Below are positions 1 through 6,212 of a stretch of DNA of 6,868 nucleotides, one piece after another. This DNA is from JALOOE01 sp964423545 (GTDB lineage: Bacteria > Chloroflexota > Anaerolineae > CG2-30-64-16). The notes under the pieces were generated by a model. That model worked only from the letters and a program-made list of their open reading frames with translations, did no database searches and was not told where the DNA came from. Every line of letters begins with the position of its first letter. Positions within the stretch are counted from its first letter, which is position 1. Location of the stretch: NCBI GenBank assembly GCA_964423545.1, contig CAYRFV010000292.1, positions 1-6,868 of the forward strand, given 5' to 3'. The position numbers and the translations under genes were made by a program.

Positions 1-1
1 G

Positions 2-445
2 GTGCTGGGCTTTATCGTGGGCGTGATCTTCGCTGTGCTGTCCTACCTGTTCTATGTCGCAGCAGTTGCGCTCATCGCCGGTTCGCTCGGGTATTCCGCT
101 GCAGTTGGATTACTGATGGCCATCGGCATGAACATGAATTTCATCGTCTGGCTCATCGGCATCGTGGCTGCAATCGCGCTAGCAGTCATCGTCCTGCGGT
201 TCAACATCCAGAAGTGGGTGATCATCATCGCAACGGGTATCTTGGGAGCGGGGGTGATCGTAGCCTCCTTCATGCTGATGTTCACTCCCAAGGCCCTAGA
301 GGCCTTGCAGAACCCTGTAAAGGTTGTGCTCAGTACCTCGCCGCTGTTGGCTATCCTGATGATCGTCGTGGCCGTGGTCGGCATCATCGGCCAGTTCAAG
401 GCTTCCAGCCAGTACACATTGGAGCCCTACAACCGTTGGGAGTAG
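2..445 (+). CDS. Multi-spanning membrane protein, 3' part (DUF4203/TMEM198-like?)
   Basis: Only the C-terminal 147 residues are present. The frame is open to the window edge and the GTG at base 2 is just the first in-window start codon, so the true start lies upstream. The protein is almost entirely hydrophobic, with membrane segments near residues 2-28, 46-66, 71-95 and 113-130, a shorter apolar stretch at 30-42, and a polar C-terminal tail ending in YNRWE. The glycine- and alanine-rich helices resemble bacterial DUF4203 (TMEM198-type) proteins, but I assign this by general appearance and no diagnostic motif settles it. No catalytic residues are visible. The gene lies on the same strand as the other membrane-protein genes downstream, and the next supported start is 142 bp away. 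Function is unknown; it is an integral inner-membrane protein with good confidence, and the family name is tentative. Confidence 0.7.
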   Translation: MLGFIVGVIFAVLSYLFYVAAVALIAGSLGYSAAVGLLMAIGMNMNFIVWLIGIVAAIALAVIVLRFNIQKWVIIIATGILGAGVIVASFMLMFTPKALEALQNPVKVVLSTSPLLAILMIVVAVVGIIGQFKASSQYTLEPYNRWE

Positions 446-587
446 AATGAACTGCGCCAGGGCGCCGCTGCCGGACATCCCAAGGCGGATGCCAACGCTG
501 TCCGCATGATTCGTGCGATGCAGCAGATGAGCAGCCTATCGGGGCTCATCTGCCGGAGAAGTTGGGTATCGAACCCGGAGGTTGCTC
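446..587 (+). other. Intergenic stretch with coding-like text after the amber stop
   Basis: No intact gene is supported here. Reading on in the same frame after the TAG at 443-445 gives a peptide of ordinary bacterial composition (starting NELRQGAAAG and containing MIRAMQQMSSL), with mostly G or C at third codon positions, until about base 545. It then turns into atypical text overlapping the next gene. This could be a remnant of a longer ancestral C-terminus or of a lost small gene, or chance in GC-rich DNA. No promoter or terminator was recognised. Confidence 0.3.
577..580 (+). promoter_or_regulatory. Ribosome binding site GGAG deciding the start at 588
   Basis: GGAG sits seven bases before the ATG at 588. 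A TTG codon at 582, in the same frame, would leave only one base between this site and the start, so the ATG is the better start and the protein has 97 rather than 99 residues. Confidence 0.6.
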
Positions 588-881
588 ATGTGCTGTGTCT
601 TCACTATCTTGGTCTTTTTGGGTCCGCGCTTCGCCGGCGCGCTTTGGTGGCTGTTGCAGCCGGCGCGGTGGGACATCGCCTTCAAGAGCTGGATCTGGCC
701 GGTCTTGGGCCTGATCTTCCTGCCCTGGACCACGCTGTTGTATGTCATCTTCGCGCCAGGCGGCATCACCGGCCTATGGGAATGGCTCTTCATCGGGCTG
801 GCCGTGGTCGCGGACATCGGCAGCTACATGGGCGGAGGCTACGGCAACCGCAGGCGCATCCCTGGCTATACCGGTGACTGA
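588..881 (+). CDS. Small three-helix membrane protein of unknown function
   Basis: This is a 97-residue protein beginning MCCVFTILVFLGPR. It has three hydrophobic segments at about residues 2-23, 33-54 and 59-75. Each is rich in tryptophan and phenylalanine, and short loops containing PARW and FAPGG separate them. The polar tail contains GGGYGNRRR and ends in PGYTGD. The arrangement resembles a group of short conserved hypothetical membrane proteins seen in several bacterial phyla; I recall this as a pattern and not as a named family. No enzymatic motif is visible. The positive RRR cluster after the third helix suggests that the C-terminus is cytoplasmic. The start was chosen from the GGAG at 577-580. 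The gene is 133 bp upstream of the phosphodiesterase fusion, with a strong hairpin between them, so it may end a separate transcript. Confidence 0.72.
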   Translation: MCCVFTILVFLGPRFAGALWWLLQPARWDIAFKSWIWPVLGLIFLPWTTLLYVIFAPGGITGLWEWLFIGLAVVADIGSYMGGGYGNRRRIPGYTGD

Positions 882-937
882 GGCAGGAGACTCTCAGGCC
901 CTGGCTGAAGGCTGAGCCTCAGGCAAGGCGCATGCGC

Positions 938-967
938 GGCGCGGCGGAATGAACATTCCGCCGCGTC
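938..967. terminator. Strong GC-rich inverted repeat: terminator-like hairpin or operator
   Basis: Perfect 12-base arms, CGCGGCGGAATG (940-951) and CATTCCGCCGCG (954-965), flank AA. In RNA the stem extends by a G-U and a G-C pair to 938-967, probably with a GAAC tetraloop. No T-run follows (the next bases are CTCCATTGTG), so it does not fit a classical intrinsic terminator. It lies 57 bases after the stop at 881 and about 48 bases before the start at 1015. It could be a Rho-assisted or U-less terminator for the small membrane gene, a 5'-UTR structure of the fusion gene, or a dimeric repressor site. Confidence 0.5.
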
Positions 968-1002
968 TCCATTGTGTCCTCCCTTTCATCCCAACATTCG
1001 TC

Positions 1003-1007
1003 AGGAG
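1003..1007 (+). promoter_or_regulatory. Ribosome binding site AGGAG for the phosphodiesterase fusion
   Basis: AGGAG lies seven bases before the ATG at 1015. A nearby ATG at 1011 is in another frame and too close to the site, which supports 1015 as the true start. Confidence 0.65.
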
Positions 1008-1014
1008 TTGATGC

Positions 1015-3678
1015 ATGAACGCGATCGCATACGTGATGCGCTGGCTCATCAGGTTTCTCATTCTATGGTCCGTGGACGCGATCTCGCTGCTGATCACCGA
1101 TGCCATCGTGCCGGGAATCACTCTCAATGTCAGTGAAACGAGCGCGCTTTTGGTGACGGCCGCCGCTGCCGCTTTCATGTTGGGCATCGTCAACCTATTG
1201 ATCCGCCCCGTCATCTTGTTGCTGACGCTGCCATTGGGCTTTTTCGTCACCTTTGCCGTGGGCTTTATTGTCAATGCCTTGGCCTTACTCATCACCTCTC
1301 GCCTGCTTCCCGTTTTCGAGGTCAGCGGCTTTATCGCGGCCTTCTTCGGCGGCTTGGTGCTGGCAACCGTCAACACCATCATCACGGGCGTCCTGACGGT
1401 GGACGACGAGGATTCGTTCTACCAGGGGGTGGTCGAGCGGGTGGCAAAGCGACAGACCTTTCGCGGCGCGGTCGAGACCGGCCGCGGGCTGGCGATGATG
1501 GAGATCGATGGCCTGAGCTATTGGCACATGAAACACGCCCTGGATGCGGGCATGCTACCGACCCTCAAGCAGATGATGGATGAGGAAGGTTACGTCCTGT
1601 CACGCGTCGATTGCGGCCTGCCCTCGCAGACTTCGGCCTGCCAGGCGGGCATCATGTTCGGCGACAACTACGACATTCCCGCCTTTCGTTGGTACGAAAA
1701 AGATCGACAGAAGCTGATGGTGTCGGGCTCTGATGCCGCGGAGATTAACGCTCGGTATGCCCATGGCAACGGCCTGATGCGAGGTGGATCGAGCATCAAC
1801 AACATGCTGGACGGTGATGCCGAGAAATCGCTCCTGACACTGGCAGACTTGCGCACCGGCACCCCGGACGAAAAGAGCCGGCGCGCGCGGGATATCTACC
1901 TCCTGGCAGCCAACCCGTACTTCCTGATGCGCACGGTGGTGTTGATGTTTGGCGATGCGCTGCTGGAGATTTTCCAGTATCTGCGTGCACGTTCCCGGGG
2001 TGTGGAGCCGAGGCTGGACCGGCTCCACCATTTCTATCCGATGATTCGAGCTGCAACCACCGTCTTCATGCGCGATGTGGCGGCGTACTTAATGTCGCTT
2101 GATATTATTCGCGGGGCGCCCTCGATCTATGTCACGTGGCCGGGTTACGACGAAGTCGCCCACCATTCGGGGCCGTGGTCCAGCGATGCGTTCGGCGTGC
2201 TCAGACGATATGACCGCGTGGTCCAGCGTATGCGCGACTTGATCAAACGCAAGGCCCCGAGGCCGTACGACCTGATCTTGCTTTCCGATCACGGCCAATC
2301 GTTCGGGGCGACCTTCAAGCAGCGCTACGGCCTGTCGCTCAAGGAGTTCATCGAACAGCACCTGCCCAAGGGAATGACGGTCTCGCAGAACTTCGGGGGG
2401 GACACGGGGATCATTTCACTGCAAGCGGTGTCCGGTGAGCTGGACAATGTGCAGGCGCAAGGGGTGTCGGGCCGGGTGGGCGGCGCGGTCGTGAAACAGG
2501 GGCAGAAGGCGGCGCAGCGGGCGGTCGACGAGCGCGAGGCTGCGGCGGGGGCGGCCCAGGTGGTGGCCTATGGCAGCGGGAACCTGGCCCAGGTCTACTT
2601 CGACCTCCATCCGCGCCGCATCTTGCTGAGCGAACTCCAAGCGGCGTATCCCGGCATGGTCGACGCATTGGTGCAACATGAGGCAGTCGGCATCGTGTGC
2701 GGCTACGCTGACGACGGCTCACCCATCGTTCTGAGCAAGACCGGCAGGCGCAATCTGGTCACCTCGGAGGTGACCGGCGAGGATCCGCTGAAGCCCTACG
2801 GTGATGTAGAGCTTCGCAGCTGGCAGGTGCGACGGGTAATGGAGTTTCCGCATGCGGGCGACTTGATGGTGATCAGCACGGTCTATCCCGATGGCACCGT
2901 GGCGGCGCTGGAAGAGCTGATTGGCAGTCACGGCGGGATGGGCGGCGAGCAGACCGACGCGTTCATCTTTCACCCGCGCGATATGCCGGTGGGCGAAACG
3001 CGCAACGCCACCGACGTGTTCCATATCCTCAACGCGCGTCGCGGTCAGCCGTTGGCGACGCCCATCGCCAACCCCGCCGCTCCGCCTGCGGTGGAGCCAT
3101 GGTCGTGGGCGAACCTGGTTCACGGGATCACCCGTCAGCCCAGCCGGTGGGTCGGCCGCGCCCTCCGCAGCCTGGTGTTCGATCGCCGCGCCTATCAGGA
3201 GGCGGCCTCCGACCCGACTATGACCGGTCCGGCGCTGGTGGTCGTGATTGTCAGCCTGTTGGTGGCGGGAACCCTCGGCGTCGAGAGGATGGGATGGCTG
3301 GCGTTCCCCGCCCGGATCGGAAGCTGGCTGCTGGCATCGATGGCCCTCTACGGCGCAGCGCGGCTGCTGGGCGGCAAGGCGGAATACCACGCAATGTTCC
3401 GCGCGCTGGGGTTCGCGGCAGCTCTATACCTGCTGAGCCTGTTGGCGGTCATTCCTCCGATCGCGTCCATTGTCCCGTTCATTGTCGTGGTTACGACGTT
3501 TCTCGGCGCCTGGATTGCGGCCTCCGAGGCCCAAGGACTGCACGGCTGGCGGAGCCTGATCCTTCCCGTCGCATACGTCGCCGTCTTCACGATCAGCCTG
3601 TTCGTGCTGGCCGTGCTGCTCACCGGTGCGCAGATGACGCTGACCACGCTGGCGCAGCAGTTCGGCCTGACACCGTGA
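1015..3678 (+). CDS. Three-part membrane protein: holin-4-like + type I phosphodiesterase + Yip1-like
   Basis: The 887-residue protein has three parts. Residues 1-130 carry four membrane helices (about 8-28, 45-62, 64-94, 104-127) typical of the holin-4/DUF360 (PF04020) group. Residues 155-680 are an alkaline-phosphatase-superfamily domain of the type I phosphodiesterase/nucleotide pyrophosphatase kind. The expected metal ligands and nucleophile are all visible: D165 in MEIDG, T206 in PSQTS as probable nucleophile, D379 and H383 in YDEVAHHSG, D425-H426 in LSDHG, and H639 in GSHGGMGG. Residues 735-872 have about five helices and resemble a Yip1 domain. There is no signal peptide. The domain should hydrolyse a phosphoester or phosphodiester using two divalent metals, but the substrate cannot be read from sequence. 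Spacings between motifs are longer than in compact NPP enzymes, so it may have extra lid elements. Basic residues flank the catalytic part on both sides (ERVAKRQTFR; RWVGRALRSL). Domain identity is confident; biological role is unknown. Confidence 0.88.
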   Translation: MNAIAYVMRWLIRFLILWSVDAISLLITDAIVPGITLNVSETSALLVTAAAAAFMLGIVNLLIRPVILLLTLPLGFFVTFAVGFIVNALALLITSRLLPVFEVSGFIAAFFGGLVLATVNTIITGVLTVDDEDSFYQGVVERVAKRQTFRGAVETGRGLAMMEIDGLSYWHMKHALDAGMLPTLKQMMDEEGYVLSRVDCGLPSQTSACQAGIMFGDNYDIPAFRWYEKDRQKLMVSGSDAAEINARYAHGNGLMRGGSSINNMLDGDAEKSLLTLADLRTGTPDEKSRRARDIYLLAANPYFLMRTVVLMFGDALLEIFQYLRARSRGVEPRLDRLHHFYPMIRAATTVFMRDVAAYLMSLDIIRGAPSIYVTWPGYDEVAHHSGPWSSDAFGVLRRYDRVVQRMRDLIKRKAPRPYDLILLSDHGQSFGATFKQRYGLSLKEFIEQHLPKGMTVSQNFGGDTGIISLQAVSGELDNVQAQGVSGRVGGAVVKQGQKAAQRAVDEREAAAGAAQVVAYGSGNLAQVYFDLHPRRILLSELQAAYPGMVDALVQHEAVGIVCGYADDGSPIVLSKTGRRNLVTSEVTGEDPLKPYGDVELRSWQVRRVMEFPHAGDLMVISTVYPDGTVAALEELIGSHGGMGGEQTDAFIFHPRDMPVGETRNATDVFHILNARRGQPLATPIANPAAPPAVEPWSWANLVHGITRQPSRWVGRALRSLVFDRRAYQEAASDPTMTGPALVVVIVSLLVAGTLGVERMGWLAFPARIGSWLLASMALYGAARLLGGKAEYHAMFRALGFAAALYLLSLLAVIPPIASIVPFIVVVTTFLGAWIAASEAQGLHGWRSLILPVAYVAVFTISLFVLAVLLTGAQMTLTTLAQQFGLTP

Positions 3679-3769
3679 CAGGGCCGGATCGGATCAACGA
3701 GGCCGTTGCAACGTCCGCGTCACGGCAGCGCTCCATGAGCTGCCTCGTGCCTGAAATCAGGAGTGTAGC
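3679..3769 (+). other. 91-bp spacer with an imperfect hairpin
   Basis: The spacer between the fusion gene and the coiled-coil protein gene contains an imperfect stem-loop. CACG (3721-3724), GCA (3725-3727) and GCTC (3730-3733) pair with GAGC (3737-3740), TGC (3741-3743) and CGTG (3746-3749) around a CAT loop, with small bulges. There is no T-run, so transcription may continue into the next gene. AGGAG at 3759-3763 lies six bases before the ATG at 3770. Confidence 0.3.
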
Positions 3770-4108
3770 ATGAGCACCACCCAGAAGGAGACCGGTTTCT
3801 TGCCCAGGGCGATTCTCGCCGGCATCGGCGCGGCTGCAGGCGCGCTGGACTGCACGCGCCGCTTTGTGGGGAGGGCCATCGAGCGGGGCGAGATGGCTGA
3901 AGCGGAAGCGCAGGAAGCAGCGCTCGCTCACCCACAGGAGCCGCCTGTCGGGTCCCAGCCTCCCGCGAAGCGTCGCTGGCCCAGTGTGGCGACCCGCTCC
4001 GACCTGCGATCGCTGCAGCAGCAGATCGAACAGCTCAGCGAGGAGATTTCGCTCCTGGAGCGCCAACGAGCAGAGGCACAGCCGGGAGTCGCGCCGGAGT
4101 CATCGTGA
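3770..4108 (+). CDS. Small amphipathic/coiled-coil protein, possibly phasin-like
   Basis: This 112-residue protein has three visible parts. Residues 10-40 form a helix with an alanine/glycine-rich apolar centre (ILAGIGAAAGAL) followed by a basic-acidic segment. Residues 41-72 are a flexible linker rich in Ala, Pro and Glu. Residues 76-104 form a heptad-type coiled coil (SDLRSLQQQIEQLSEEISLLE). An amphipathic helix followed by a C-terminal coiled coil headed by an ATRSDL-like motif recalls PHA-granule-associated (PhaI/PhaF, phasin) proteins, but the protein is short and no PHA synthesis gene is in the window. A membrane-surface adaptor for the neighbouring phosphodiesterase is equally possible. 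The start has AGGAG six bases upstream. Its TGA overlaps the GTG start of the acetyltransferase, which suggests translational coupling. Confidence 0.68.
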   Translation: MSTTQKETGFLPRAILAGIGAAAGALDCTRRFVGRAIERGEMAEAEAQEAALAHPQEPPVGSQPPAKRRWPSVATRSDLRSLQQQIEQLSEEISLLERQRAEAQPGVAPESS

Positions 4109-4785
4109 CCCCGATCGTCCGGCGCTATCGGCCAGGGGATCGGGCAGCCGTGCTCCAGATCGCCGCTGACACCGGGTTCTTCGGGGCTCCGGTCGAGGCG
4201 TTTCTCGATGATCGCCAGCTGATGCAGGAGATCTTCGTCGTGTATTACGTCGATCGCGAGCCGGAGCACTTGTGGGTGGCCGACCAAGACGGTGCAGTGG
4301 TCGGCTATGTCTGCGGCAGCGTCGGCGACCGTTCCGCGACACTGGCCCAGGCGCGCGTGAGCGCCGTCGCCGTGCTCAAGTTGCTGGCGCTGCGGTGCAG
4401 GATCGGCCCGGTCACCCGCCGCTATTTCAGATGCCTTGCCGGTGCGGTCTTGCGCGGGGAGTATCCGCATCCCGACTTGAGCGACTACCCGGCGCACCTC
4501 CACATCAACCTTGCGGAGGCGGCACGCGGCCTGGGACTGGGAAAACGCCTGATGAACGCCTGTCTCGATCAAATGACGCGCCTCGGCGTCCCAGGCATCC
4601 ACCTGAAGACTACCAGCCTCAACACCGCTGCGGTCAGGATGTACGAGAAGATGGGCTTCGTGATGTTGGCCCAACGACGCACCCGACTCTGGGAGTCCTG
4701 GCTACCCGGAACCGAGGTCATCAACCTCGTGTATGGGAAACGGTTGGTAGCCAGACAGGATCCGGCGCCCCGGTCGAGCACCTGA
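4105..4785 (+). CDS. GNAT-family N-acetyltransferase
   Basis: This 226-residue protein is expected to transfer an acetyl group from acetyl-CoA to an amine. The N-terminal strand (PIVRRYRPGDRAAVLQIA) is typical of GNAT. The acetyl-CoA-binding motif A is clear at about residues 133-150 (HINLAEAARGLGLGKRLM), with R141-G142-x-G144-x-G146 forming the pyrophosphate loop. The C-terminal motif NTAAVRMYEKMGF (173-185) contains the conserved Asn and the Tyr180 often acting as general acid. Residues 75-128 form a longer than usual helical insert before the YPAHLHIN strand. That layout recalls bacterial acetyltransferases related to the HAT-like domain of O-GlcNAcase, but this is from memory. The GTG start at 4105 overlaps the upstream stop by four bases (GTGA) and has GGAG at 4096-4099. 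The substrate is unknown. It ends tail-to-tail with a PIG-L deacetylase gene. Confidence 0.85.
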   Translation: MTPIVRRYRPGDRAAVLQIAADTGFFGAPVEAFLDDRQLMQEIFVVYYVDREPEHLWVADQDGAVVGYVCGSVGDRSATLAQARVSAVAVLKLLALRCRIGPVTRRYFRCLAGAVLRGEYPHPDLSDYPAHLHINLAEAARGLGLGKRLMNACLDQMTRLGVPGIHLKTTSLNTAAVRMYEKMGFVMLAQRRTRLWESWLPGTEVINLVYGKRLVARQDPAPRSST

Positions 4786-4802
4786 GATGCGTCCGCTGCA
4801 TC
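4786..4802. terminator. Weak hairpin between two convergent genes
   Basis: GATGC (4786-4790) and GCATC (4798-4802) can pair around a seven-base loop in the 20-bp gap between the convergent stop codons. The stem has only five pairs and no T-run on either strand, so a bidirectional terminator role is suggested by position only. Confidence 0.2.
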
Positions 4803-4805
4803 CGG

Positions 4806-6202
4806 CTAAGGCTCCAGGTCGAGCACGCGCCATGCCACCCAGTCGAACGGCACGGCCGCCAGCGAAGTGCGCGCACTGGCGAGAACTCGGGTCGGGTTGC
4901 CCATCAGTGAGAGCGGCACGGTCATCCTGAAGCTCCGGGAGGTGCGCTGGATGAGCGCAGGCGTCCCTGGCATCCTACGTTTGCCGTCGAACACTGCGGC
5001 ATCCACTTCGGCAGTCGTCAGGTGCAGCTTGGGCATTTGTGCGAAAGGCACATCGGACCGATAGCCGAACAAGTACACCGACGCGGCCACGGCGCTGGAC
5101 AACGGCCGCGAGAACTCCACCGCCGCCACCAGGTTGCCCTGCCCGTCGAGCTCGACGCTGCGCCGCTCAACCCCGACGTATTTGGCACGTTCGGTATGCA
5201 TGAGCTGCGCGGGAACCGCCTGCGGCCGGCGTTCCTGCACGCCCGAGGCGGCGCCAGCCCCACCGAACACGGCTGGTGGAAGGTCTCCGAAGAGCTCATT
5301 CGTGCGCATAAAAGACTCCAGCAGTCCGTGGCCGAGCTTCCATTGAGTCTTGTGCTCTTGCGCGGCCCGATGCTTGCGCCGGACCTGGTCTTCACTCAGC
5401 GGACTGGTGAGCCAGGCGCCTTCCCCGGCGAACCGATCGGGCGGTTGAAACGGCAGCCCGGGGTGATAGCCACTCGGAGCCGGCCATTCGGGATGGTGCA
5501 CCAGGAACGGATGGAGCGCCGGCTGCATCTCGCCTGCCAGGTCCCACAGCGCCACGCGCGTGTACAGATAGAGAGACTGATGATCGGGATTGTGATCGCC
5601 GGGGTGTGAGACGAAGACCTTCGTGGGTCTGAAGCGGCACAAGACCGTCTTGACGTCCGCAAGGATCTCCTCGCTGCGATACGGGGCGCCGGGCCGCAAG
5701 GCGTTGGGATAGGGAACCACATGGGTGCGAGTGAACATGCTCTCGCACGGCTCGACATCGCCCCAATGCTCCGTCCAAATCACCAGGGTGCGAAAATCTG
5801 GATAGCCCAGAAAAGTGAGCTGGTCGGGCCGCAGACCGAGCACCCCTGTCGCGGCGACTGCTTCATCGTGCCGCACCAGCCCCATCCCCTGCACCTCCTT
5901 CGCCCGCAGTGTCGGTCGCCTGCGATAGACGATGAATGATGTTTCGTTGTTGTCGCCGTAGGTGAGAAAAACCACATGAACGGGCAACCCGAGGGCCACC
6001 GCCTTCTGGATGAGACCGCCGGTGGCGATGCTCTCATCATCCGGATGAGGCGCAAGGATCAGGATCCGGTCGTCCGCCTCGAGTGTCAGTTCGGATGGAA
6101 AATGCGCTGCCACGATAAGCTCCTGATCGCATCTGGCATGCTCATGTCGAGCGTGAACGAGGAGAGTCACCCCGTCCGTGTGCAGGTCCAGCCAACGCGA
6201 TC
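4806..6202 (-). CDS. PIG-L/LmbE-family zinc de-N-acetylase, 5' end lost in gap
   Basis: About 464 codons are readable from the N gap to the TAG at 4806-4808. The family motif APHPDDES (DNA about 6032-6055) supplies zinc ligands His and Asp and the catalytic Asp. The second motif, HPGDHNPDHQ (about 5579-5608), supplies the remaining His ligand. These enzymes remove acetyl groups from N-acetylated sugars or related compounds (PIG-L, MshB, BshB, LmbE); the substrate here is unknown. Conserved surrounding text includes HVVFLTYGDNNE and FVSHPGDHN. The last ~150 residues, beyond the deacetylase core (from about base 5265), look beta-rich (LVAAVEFSRPL, KLHLTTAEV, SFRMTVPLSL) and form an additional domain I do not recognise. 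The readable N-terminus already lies ~50 residues before the first motif, so a leader or membrane anchor may be hidden in the gap. A GTG at 6218 on the far side of the Ns should not be trusted as the start. Confidence 0.85.
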
Positions 6203-6212
6203 NNNNNNNNNN
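6203..6212. other. Assembly gap (10 N)
   Basis: Ten consecutive Ns interrupt the 5' part of the de-N-acetylase gene. A round number such as ten is commonly a placeholder of unknown true length, so frame, distance and even adjacency across it are uncertain. Confidence 0.95.

Noticed and set aside
894..1385. Long minus-strand open frame opposite the start of the fusion gene
   Set aside because: It is antisense to the holin-4-like segment, has a Lys/Thr/Ala-biased composition typical of reverse frames of membrane genes, and has no ribosome binding site.
2719..3390. 223-residue minus-strand open frame
   Set aside because: It lies wholly opposite the phosphodiesterase gene; the His/Arg/Gln-rich text is typical of antisense reading in GC-rich DNA.
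3928..4674. 248-residue minus-strand open frame
   Set aside because: It is antisense to two well-supported genes (coiled-coil protein and acetyltransferase), with no motif of its own.
4772..4826. Direct repeat GGTCGAGCAC at 4772-4781 and 4817-4826
   Set aside because: Ten bases in GC-rich DNA, both copies inside or at the end of unrelated coding frames; no element lies between them.
5022..5609. 195-residue plus-strand open frame
   Set aside because: It lies opposite the de-N-acetylase, which has its catalytic motifs in the minus frame; the plus text has no recognisable domain.
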